Below are positions 5,496 to 10,629 of a stretch of DNA of 10,629 bases, piece after piece. The notes beneath the pieces are model-generated. The model saw only the letters and a list, made by a program, of their open reading frames with translations. It had not been told where the DNA came from and ran no database searches. The translations under genes were made by a program, and so were the position numbers. The stretch is from JBIOJB01 sp044450465 (GTDB taxonomy: Bacteria; Chloroflexota; Dormibacteria; Dormibacterales; Dormibacteraceae), in assembly GCA_044450465.1 (NCBI GenBank), contig JBIOJB010000100.1, forward strand, positions 1-10,629, given 5' to 3'. Within the stretch, counting starts at the first letter, position 1. Each line of letters opens with the position of its first letter.

Positions 5496-6408
5496 ATGCG
5501 AAGTAGTTGTGCGCCTGAAGGTAGGCCTGCGCCACCGCGTCCGCGTCCATGTGCTGGAGCGAGACCTGCCCGTTCATGTTGACCAGGTCGGCCGTGGTCA
5601 GCCCGGCATCGACCTTGTTCAGGATGCTGCTCACGTCTGAGCTCGCGGCAGCCGTCCGGATGATGGGAACCACGTTGTCGGCATTCTCGAGGTGCTTGTC
5701 GTCCTGCAGCACCACCAATCCGAGGCTGTTCAGGTCGGCGTCGCTGCTGAAGACCAGCCCCACCTGAATGTCTCCGTTCTGGAACGCCGCGCGCGTCAGC
5801 GGACCGTCGGTGTCAAGAGGTTTGAAAGCCTTGAAGGTGATGCCGTAGGTGTTCATCAACCCGGGCTGGCAGAAGGGTCGCGTCGGGCACTCGGGCCCCG
5901 CTCCCAGCACGAGCTGGTTGCCGATCGGCGCGAGGTCGGAAAGCTTGGTGAGGTTGTACTTCGTCTGCGTGGCCTTCGTGACGGCGAACGCGTTCTGATC
6001 CACCGCCGACGAGGGCGTGAGCGCCTGAAGCCCCAAGGACTGCAGATGCGAGTTCAGCTTGGCGGTCGTCGAGGTGACGTCACCACTCGCCTCGCCGGCT
6101 CCCTTGTTGTAGTACTCGAGTTCCGTGGCTGCGTAGCCGGGGTAGACGTCGATCTGGCCCGTCTCGAGCGCCGGCGCTACGATCTCGCGCGGTCCAAGCA
6201 GGAGCTTGTAGTTGATGGTATAGCCGGCGTGGGCGAGTGATTGCCCGTAGAGCTCGGCGAGAATGCTGCTCTCGGGGAAGTTGAAGCCCGCGACGGTGAG
6301 CGTGCCCTTGCTGGTGGCAGCCGTTGAGCTGCTGCCGCAGGCAGCAAGCATCATCGTCAGGGCAACGAGCGAGGCGGTCACCCACCCCAGGCCGAATTTG
6401 CGGTTCAT
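5494..6408 (-). CDS. Glycine betaine/choline-type ABC substrate-binding lipoprotein
   Basis: A 304-residue OpuAC/ProX-type (QAT family) binding protein that captures a quaternary amine such as glycine betaine, choline or carnitine outside the membrane and hands it to the permeases encoded just upstream. The N-terminus is a lipoprotein signal: MNRKFGLGWV, a hydrophobic stretch, then LAAC with Cys24 as the lipidated residue. Family motifs include FNFPESSILAELYGQSL (42-58), GPREIVAPALETGQIDVYPG (72-91) and GLMNTYGITFKAF (183-195). A Cys pair (174, 180) in GPECPTRPFC may form a disulfide. Start ATG 6408 has a good Shine-Dalgarno (6417-6423). The frame stays open further upstream to about 7161, but that part overlaps the permease in another frame and lacks protein-like features. 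It is the last gene of the minus-strand arm, 71 bases after the second permease. The bound ligand cannot be read with certainty. Confidence 0.93.
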   Translation of the reverse strand: MNRKFGLGWVTASLVALTMMLAACGSSSTAATSKGTLTVAGFNFPESSILAELYGQSLAHAGYTINYKLLLGPREIVAPALETGQIDVYPGYAATELEYYNKGAGEASGDVTSTTAKLNSHLQSLGLQALTPSSAVDQNAFAVTKATQTKYNLTKLSDLAPIGNQLVLGAGPECPTRPFCQPGLMNTYGITFKAFKPLDTDGPLTRAAFQNGDIQVGLVFSSDADLNSLGLVVLQDDKHLENADNVVPIIRTAAASSDVSSILNKVDAGLTTADLVNMNGQVSLQHMDADAVAQAYLQAHNYFA

Positions 6409-6416
6409 GAAACTAT

Positions 6417-6423
6417 CCCTCCC
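6417..6423 (-). promoter_or_regulatory. Ribosome binding site of the binding-protein gene
   Basis: On the minus strand GGGAGGG ends 8 bases before the ATG at 6408. It settles the start at 6408 against the much longer open frame upstream. Confidence 0.75.
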
Positions 6424-6426
6424 AAT

Positions 6427-6441
6427 GGCCCGGATAGGGCC
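6427..6441. other. Small hairpin between second permease and binding-protein genes
   Basis: GGCCC (6427-6431) and GGGCC (6437-6441) are exact inverted arms around GGATA, next to an 8-base palindrome CTCGCGAG (6441-6448). The hairpin lies in the only sizeable gap of the minus-strand arm, a few bases before the ribosome binding site of the binding-protein gene. It may set mRNA stability or processing so that the binding protein is made in excess of the permeases, as is common for ABC importers. There is no T run. Confidence 0.35.
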
Positions 6442-6479
6442 TCGCGAGTTGAACCCTCCGGAAGCGACCATTCTTCCAC

Positions 6480-7187
6480 TTAAGCCGATTTGTAGGCGAC
6501 CACGCGTTTGCCGCCAGGGGCCCTGAGCAGGCGGATTCCCCTCGGTGTCAACGCTCGTTCCAGGCCAAGCAGCGAAACCTCCGTGGCCAGGGCCAGGGCG
6601 GCCACCAGGATCGCTCCGGCCACCAGCTTGGTGTAATCCTGCTGTGCGAGGCCGTCCACGATGTAGCGGCCAAAGCCGCCCCCGGCGATAAGGGCCGCGA
6701 GGGTGGCGGTCGCCACCACCTGGACCGCGGACGTGCGCACGCCCGCCATGATCAGAGGAATCGCCAACGGCAGCTCGACTCTGAGCACCTGCGCAATCTC
6801 GCGGTAGCCCATACCTCGGGCCGCGTCTCGCACATCTGGGTCGACCTCGCGCATCGCGACGTAGGCGCTCGTAATCATCGGGGGCACCGCGAGGGCGGTC
6901 AGCGCGATCACGATCGGCAGGTCGCCCAGCCCAAAGACCTGAAAGGCGAGGACCAGGATCCCAAACGAAGGCAGCGCCCGGCCTACGTTGGAGATGTTGA
7001 TCGCGAGATTGCCGAAACGGCCGAAGTGGCCGAGGGTAAGGCCCACCGGAAGCGCGATCAGAGCCCCGATCGCGACCGACTCGATCGACAGGTGGAGGTG
7101 CTCGCCGAGGCGGACGGGGATGCCGTCGGTTCCGCTCCAGTGCGCGGGATTCGTCAGCCATCGAAGCACGTCGGCAAGCACGGCCAT
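6480..7187 (-). CDS. Quaternary-amine ABC transporter permease (second)
   Basis: A 235-residue inner-membrane permease of the binding-protein-dependent MetI-like type (OpuCB/OpuCD, ProW C-terminal class). It has about five to six hydrophobic helices and the ATPase-contact loop DAARGMGYREIAQVLRVELP (121-140), the EAA motif of this family. The pore-lining GGGFGRYIVDGL segment (169-180) is also typical. The start is ATG 7187: it lies 4 bases after the stop of the other permease and gives MAVLADVLRWLTNPAHW, a common opening. A longer frame up to 7292 overlaps that neighbour and reads as non-membrane sequence, so it is rejected. The two permeases are homologous but diverged, so they would form a heterodimer. 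The hydrophilic tail ending KRVVAYKSA is cytoplasmic. Confidence 0.92.
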   Translation of the reverse strand: MAVLADVLRWLTNPAHWSGTDGIPVRLGEHLHLSIESVAIGALIALPVGLTLGHFGRFGNLAINISNVGRALPSFGILVLAFQVFGLGDLPIVIALTALAVPPMITSAYVAMREVDPDVRDAARGMGYREIAQVLRVELPLAIPLIMAGVRTSAVQVVATATLAALIAGGGFGRYIVDGLAQQDYTKLVAGAILVAALALATEVSLLGLERALTPRGIRLLRAPGGKRVVAYKSA

Positions 7188-7191
7188 GGGA

Positions 7192-7863
7192 CTAGTCCGC
7201 CCGCGTCCAGGGCATCGCCAGGCGCTGAGACCCGGCGAGAGCGAGGTCGGCGGCCAGGGCCAATCCGATCGAGAGCACCAGGGCGACGACAAGCGGCGTG
7301 TGGAAGCTCTCGATGAGGCCCTTCAAGATCAGCTGGCCCAGCCCGCCCAGGCCGATCAACGCGGTGATGGTGACGATGCCGATGGTCGACACCGTGGCGA
7401 TACGCAGGCCCGCGAATATGGCCGGCAGGGCCAGCGGCAGCTCCACCTGGATCAGTCGCGCGAGCGGCCGGAAGCCCATGCCGTCCGCCGCGTCGCGCAC
7501 GTCAGGCGGCACGGCGTCCAGCCCGACCAGCACGTTGCGGACCAGGATCATCACGTTGTAGCCGATGAGCGGGATCTCGGCGGTCGTCCCGCTTAGACCC
7601 GTGTATGGAACCAGCAGCGCGAAAAGAGCGATCGATGGGATGGTGTAGAAGGCGCCGCTGGCGGCGAGCACGGGAAGCCTCATCCAGGCCCATCTGTGCG
7701 CGGCAACTCCAAGCGGGACGGAGATCAGGAGCGCGGCGACCACCGCGATGGCCGTCAAGGAGACGTGCTCCCACAGGGCAGCCGTGATCAAGGGCACGTG
7801 CCTCGACAGCCAGTCCCAGTTGACCCAGGGGTCGACATAGTCCAGGAATAGCCCGCCCATCAT
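7192..7863 (-). CDS. Quaternary-amine ABC transporter permease (first)
   Basis: A 223-residue MetI-like permease, the first gene of the minus-strand importer arm. The amphipathic start MMGGLFLDYVDPWVNWDWLS leads into about six membrane helices. The EAA loop that contacts the ATPase is DAADGMGFRPLARLIQVELP (124-143), followed by GLGGLGQLILKGL (171-183). Two ATG codons in a row (7863 and 7860) are available. The frame is open to 7908, but the extra residues are Arg-rich and unlike the family. On the minus strand TACCGT (7875-7870) stands 6 bases before the first ATG, so a leaderless message is possible, although no -35 box is seen. The next permease starts 4 bases after this stop, so the two are very likely translated together. 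Together with the divergent ATPase it would form the membrane channel. Confidence 0.92.
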   Translation of the reverse strand: MMGGLFLDYVDPWVNWDWLSRHVPLITAALWEHVSLTAIAVVAALLISVPLGVAAHRWAWMRLPVLAASGAFYTIPSIALFALLVPYTGLSGTTAEIPLIGYNVMILVRNVLVGLDAVPPDVRDAADGMGFRPLARLIQVELPLALPAIFAGLRIATVSTIGIVTITALIGLGGLGQLILKGLIESFHTPLVVALVLSIGLALAADLALAGSQRLAMPWTRAD

Positions 7864-8006
7864 TCGGATACGGTAGTAGAGCGTGGGGGAGCGGGGCCGT
7901 CTCCACACGAGGCTTCGGCGCCCAGTGCCCCGGCTATTCCCGGAGGGTCAACGGTGATTCCGAGCAGAGCCCTTGTCGATCGAACCGATTCCACGGTGCA
8001 CGCCGG
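7864..8006. promoter_or_regulatory. Divergent control region of the split importer
   Basis: These bases lie between the first permease start (minus) and the ATPase start (plus). They must hold the promoters of both arms unless transcription enters from elsewhere. A minus-strand -10 candidate, TACCGT, is at 7870-7875; the best plus-strand candidate, TATTCC at 7935-7940, is poor. A leader ORF with a good ribosome binding site occupies 7942-8010. I see no clear operator palindrome. Confidence 0.4.
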
Positions 8007-8010
8007 TTGA
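7954..8010 (+). CDS. Possible 18-residue leader ORF before the ATPase gene
   Basis: A strong Shine-Dalgarno GGAGGG (7942-7947) lies 6 bases before a GTG at 7954, which opens an 18-codon frame reading VIPSRALVDRTDSTVHAG. Its TGA stop (8008-8010) overlaps the TTG start of the ATPase (8007-8009) as TTGA. The ATPase start has no ribosome binding site of its own, so ribosomes finishing the leader could restart on it. The peptide has no recognisable domain, no membrane segment and no run of a single amino acid that would suggest attenuation. Chance cannot be excluded for so short a frame. The ATPase frame and the leader frame differ, and the ATPase is complete without the leader, so this is not simply a frameshifted N-terminus. 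Confidence 0.4.
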   Translation: MIPSRALVDRTDSTVHAG

Positions 8011-8993
8011 TCCGGCTCGAGAACGTCGGCAAGCGGTTCGCGGGCGGCTCCAACGCGGTACGCGACCTGACGCTTGAAATCCCGGACGGCAAGACGTGCG
8101 TTCTCATCGGCCCCTCCGGTTGCGGCAAGACGACCACCCTTCGCATGATCAACCGGCTCATCGATCCTGACGAGGGACGCGTGCTACTCGATGGAGTCGA
8201 TACCCGAACGGTCGACCCAGCCGCGCTTCGCCTGAAGATGGGATACGTGATCCAGCAGACCGGCCTCTTCCCCCACATGACGGTCGCGGACAACGTGGGC
8301 ACGGTCCCGAGGCTCTGGGACTGGGACGGAAACCGCATCAAAAAGCGGGTCGACGAGTTGCTGGAGCTCGTCGGCCTCGACCCGCGCGAGTATCGCGGCC
8401 GGTACCCGCACCAGCTCTCCGGCGGACAACGTCAGCGAGTCGGATTCGCCCGAGCCCTGGGCGCCGACCCGCCGGTCCTGCTGATGGACGAGCCTTTCGG
8501 CGCCGTCGACCGCATCACACGCGAGCGCCTCCAGGTCGAGTTCATCAACATCCAGCGCACTATGCGCAAGACCGTCGTATTCGTCACCCACGACATCGAC
8601 GAGGCGGTCGTGGTCGGAGATCGCATCTGCCTCTTCAAGATGCAGGCCGAGATAGCTCAGTACGACACGCCCGAGGCCATACTCACGCGGCCGCAGAGCG
8701 ACTACGTCGCCGAGTTCCTGGGTCGTGAGCGCCTCGTCCGGAGGATGTCAGTGGCGCGCATCGACCGAGGCGCGCTTGACCACTCGAGCTCAGGACCCGC
8801 CCCTGGCGAGCCACGCGTGCAGCTGGACAGCACTCTCGCACAGGCGTTTGCCGCGGCCCTGGCCAGCCCGACTGAACATGCCTCGGTCTTTGAAGACGAG
8901 AAGTTCGTGGGAACGTTCACCGCCACGTCGCTGCTGGAATCGCTGCGGCGCACAGAACCGGAAGGGGAGGATCGAGTTGCCTCAGGAATTTGA
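8007..8993 (+). CDS. Quaternary-amine ABC transporter ATP-binding protein
   Basis: A 328-residue OpuCA/ProV-type ATPase that powers import through the two permeases encoded divergently. From the TTG at 8007 the protein reads MIRLENVGKRF and contains Walker A GPSGCGKTT (35-43), Q-loop QQTGLFPHMT (83-92), signature LSGGQRQR (137-144), Walker B VLLMDEPFGAVD (157-168) and the switch His195 in FVTHDIDEA. Residues from about 240 on form a regulatory tail. Only one CBS-like unit is recognisable there (VQLDSTLAQAFAAAL...VGTFTATSLLESLR, about 277-316), whereas OpuCA proteins usually have two. TTG is the only sensible start; no ribosome binding site precedes it, but a leader ORF ends on it. The last 17 bases overlap the flavoprotein gene. 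Confidence 0.94.
   Translation: MIRLENVGKRFAGGSNAVRDLTLEIPDGKTCVLIGPSGCGKTTTLRMINRLIDPDEGRVLLDGVDTRTVDPAALRLKMGYVIQQTGLFPHMTVADNVGTVPRLWDWDGNRIKKRVDELLELVGLDPREYRGRYPHQLSGGQRQRVGFARALGADPPVLLMDEPFGAVDRITRERLQVEFINIQRTMRKTVVFVTHDIDEAVVVGDRICLFKMQAEIAQYDTPEAILTRPQSDYVAEFLGRERLVRRMSVARIDRGALDHSSSGPAPGEPRVQLDSTLAQAFAAALASPTEHASVFEDEKFVGTFTATSLLESLRRTEPEGEDRVASGI
8963..8970 (+). promoter_or_regulatory. Ribosome binding site inside the ATPase gene, for the flavoprotein
   Basis: AGGGGAGG ends 6 bases before the TTG at 8977. It is one of the strongest Shine-Dalgarno sequences in the window. It fixes an otherwise ambiguous TTG start and shows that the flavoprotein is translated from the ATPase message. 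Confidence 0.8.
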
Positions 8994-10341
8994 CGTCGTG
9001 TGTCTCGGCGGCGGCGTGGCGGGCGAGGCCATCGCTGCCGGGCTTCAGGACAGCGGGCTGAGCGTCGTGGTCGTGGAACGAGAGCTGGTGGGCGGCGAGT
9101 GCTCTTACTGGGGATGCGTCCCGTCCAAGACGCTCTTGCGCTCCGGCGAGACACTGACCGAGTCGGGCCGTGCGCGCACCCTCGCCGCGTCTCGCGTGGA
9201 TTGGGAGGTGGACTTTCCCAAGGTCTCGAAACGAGTGCTCTGGATGGCCAGGGACCTCGACGACACGAATGCGGCGGCCGCGCTCGAGGCCACCGGCGCG
9301 AAGCTGGTTCGCGGCTCAGGCAGGCTCGTCGACCTGCACACCGTCGAGGTCGGCGGCGATCGGTTCACCGCCCGCAAAGCGGTGGTCCTGGCCAATGGAA
9401 GCACCGCCGTCGTGCCGCCGATTCCGGGCCTGGACTCCGTCTATTACTGGACCAACCGCCAGGCCGCCGTGCCACGCGAGCTGCCGGAGCGGCTCGCCGT
9501 GCTCGGGGGCGGCGCCATCGGTGTGGAGCTCGGGCAGGGATTCGCCCGGCTCGGATCCAGGGTTACGGTGATCGAAGCAGGACCGCGTTTTCTTGGCCTC
9601 GAGGAGCCGGAGGCCGGGGCGGCGCTTCGACCTCACCTGGAGGCCGACGGGATGGCTTTTGTCATCGGTGATTCCTGCGTTGGGGTCGAACCAGCCGAGC
9701 ATGGCGTCGTGCTGCGCCTCAAGTCCGGCATGAACGTCGAGGCGGACCGCCTGCTGGTCGCGACCGGCCGCCGGCCGAACTCAGAAGCCTGGGCGGAAAG
9801 CGGTGCGCCTCGATCGGAGCGCGGCTGGCTGAAGGTGGACCCCGCGACGCTCGAAGCGCTGCCCGGCCTCTCCGGCGCGGGCGACGTCACGGGGCTCGGC
9901 GGGTTCACCCACCTGGCCTACTACCACGCGCAGATCGTGGCCCGCCGCCTGCGCGGTGAGGACGCGCGAGCCGACCACGGGGCCGTGCCGCGCGTGACCT
10001 TCACCGACCCCGAGGTGGCATCGGTGGGGCTTTCAGAGGCGGCCGCCCGCCAGCAGGGCCTCGACGTCGTGGTGACCGTGGTCGACCCTGCCGAGACGGC
10101 CCGCGGGTACATCCACGATTTCCACGGCGGGACCCTCAAGCTGGTCGGCGACCGCACCCGCGGGGTGCTGGTCGGGGCGACGATGGTGACTCCGAGAGCG
10201 GGAGAGATCCTCGGCGAGCTCGTGCTCGCGATCAAGCTCGGCGTGCCGATGCGGACGATGGCGGACGTCATTCACCCGTTCCCGGCCTTCAATCGCGTTC
10301 TCGGCGCGGCGTTGGGGGATTTGGCCGGCAAGATCGGCTGA
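8977..10341 (+). CDS. Class I pyridine nucleotide-disulfide oxidoreductase (LPD/MerA-like flavoprotein)
   Basis: A 454-residue cytosolic FAD enzyme of the dihydrolipoyl dehydrogenase / mercuric reductase / soluble transhydrogenase family. FAD-binding LGGGVAGEA is at 10-18. The redox-active disulfide is C-S-Y-W-G-C (Cys42, Cys47) followed by VPSKTLLR. The second nucleotide fold is LGGGAIGVELG (176-186), with Glu200 at the end of its second strand favouring NAD over NADP. ATGRRPN (262-268) and GAGDVTG (300-306) complete the FAD site, and the dimer domain follows from about 335. In dihydrolipoyl dehydrogenase the C-terminal signature is H-P-T-L-S-E; here it is HPFPAFN (433-439), so the catalytic His433 is present but its Glu partner is not. 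It is therefore probably not an ordinary E3 subunit. The TTG start has a strong ribosome binding site and overlaps the ATPase end by 17 bases. The true substrate is unknown. Confidence 0.88.
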   Translation: MPQEFDVVCLGGGVAGEAIAAGLQDSGLSVVVVERELVGGECSYWGCVPSKTLLRSGETLTESGRARTLAASRVDWEVDFPKVSKRVLWMARDLDDTNAAAALEATGAKLVRGSGRLVDLHTVEVGGDRFTARKAVVLANGSTAVVPPIPGLDSVYYWTNRQAAVPRELPERLAVLGGGAIGVELGQGFARLGSRVTVIEAGPRFLGLEEPEAGAALRPHLEADGMAFVIGDSCVGVEPAEHGVVLRLKSGMNVEADRLLVATGRRPNSEAWAESGAPRSERGWLKVDPATLEALPGLSGAGDVTGLGGFTHLAYYHAQIVARRLRGEDARADHGAVPRVTFTDPEVASVGLSEAAARQQGLDVVVTVVDPAETARGYIHDFHGGTLKLVGDRTRGVLVGATMVTPRAGEILGELVLAIKLGVPMRTMADVIHPFPAFNRVLGAALGDLAGKIG

Positions 10342-10345
10342 ACCG

Positions 10346-10629
10346 TCAGGCCGGCACCACTTCGAACGTCAGGCGCCCTCGAAGCCGCGACAGCGCGGCC
10401 AGCACCGGAGCCCCGAGCGTGACCACCATCACCACGTTACCCGCCGCACGGAGTGAGTCGTAGGCCAGCGACGTGAGCACGTAGAAGCGAGCGAAGTGGA
10501 GTAGGGCGGTCCCGGGCGCCATGCCAGGTAGCCAACCAAGCGTCGGGTTGCCCCGGTAGACGGGGACCCAATCGGTGACGTCGAGGAGAGCCCCGAACAC
10601 CCAGCCCATGACAGCGCCGACCGCGGCCA
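10346..10629 (-). CDS. Probable ECF-transporter S component, C-terminal part (runs off the window)
   Basis: The 3' end of an integral membrane protein gene. The frame is open through the right edge; upstream of the ATG at 10609 it reads AAVGAV, which completes a hydrophobic helix with MGWVFGALLDV, so the ATG is probably internal and the true start is outside. Visible parts are that helix, a loop with WVPVYRGNPTLGWLPGMAPG, then FARFYVLTSLAYDSLRAAGN, a last helix VVMVVTLGAPVLAALSRL, and a short basic tail. The order resembles the C-terminus of actinobacterial-type ECF S components (substrate-capturing subunits of vitamin importers): F-Y-x-x-T-S-L-x-x-D, R-A-x-x-N, then G-x-P-x-L. I recall this pattern rather than having searched it, and the ligand is not predictable. 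It ends 4 bases from the convergent flavoprotein gene. Confidence 0.6.
   Translation of the reverse strand, partial: AAVGAVMGWVFGALLDVTDWVPVYRGNPTLGWLPGMAPGTALLHFARFYVLTSLAYDSLRAAGNVVMVVTLGAPVLAALSRLRGRLTFEVVPA

Noticed and set aside
6409..7161. Long N-terminal extension of the binding protein (open frame to 555 codons)
   Set aside because: The added part is Arg/Gly/Pro-rich shadow sequence of the permease gene. The lipoprotein signal and the ribosome binding site place the start at 6408.
8725..8976. Upstream extension of the flavoprotein within the ATPase gene
   Set aside because: The 84 extra residues have no similarity to the family; FAD-binding begins right after the TTG at 8977, which has a strong ribosome binding site.
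5494..10341. Mobile-element origin of the importer region
   Set aside because: No integrase, transposase, tRNA or flanking direct repeat was found, and base and codon use match the neighbours by eye.

Overview
The window is a GC-rich (about two-thirds G+C by eye), tightly packed bacterial chromosome segment. It holds eleven protein genes, two of them cut by the window edges. I see no tRNA, rRNA, CRISPR array, transposase or phage gene. GTG and TTG starts, some genes with no Shine-Dalgarno sequence, and a -10-like hexamer placed 7 bases before an ATG (3886-3899) suggest an actinobacterium-like or Chloroflexota/Dormibacterota-like soil organism. That placement is inference; no marker gene fixes it.

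Left part (1-3806): the 3' end of an AMP-forming acyl-CoA ligase (+) meets an IolE-like sugar isomerase/epimerase TIM-barrel gene (-) tail to tail. That gene is divergent from a PaaI-type hotdog thioesterase (+). The thioesterase overlaps, stop on stop, a membrane-anchored seven-repeat Asp-box (YCF48/BNR) protein (-).

Middle (3807-5493): a GNAT acetyltransferase, probably leaderless, is followed by a compact lipoate-protein ligase A family gene. A 259-base non-coding stretch then holds four copies or part-copies of a short palindromic element and a strong terminator-like hairpin.

Right part (5494-10341): a complete OpuC/ProU-type quaternary-amine ABC importer, split into two divergent arms. 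Two permeases and the substrate-binding lipoprotein lie on the minus strand. The ATPase lies on the plus strand and its end overlaps the start of a class I pyridine-nucleotide-disulfide oxidoreductase. The arms share an intergenic region of about 90-140 bases, which contains a short leader ORF whose stop overlaps the ATPase start codon. Import of glycine betaine, choline or a similar osmolyte is the likely job; the link to the flavoprotein is suggestive but unexplained.

Right edge (10346-10629): the 3' end of a membrane gene on the minus strand, probably an ECF-transporter S component.

Most of the window is ordinary metabolism and transport. The items most worth a second look are the palindromic repeat cluster (5238-5396), the coupling of the importer ATPase to a flavoprotein that lacks the usual C-terminal Glu partner of its catalytic His, and the leader ORF. 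I found no convincing undescribed multi-gene system.
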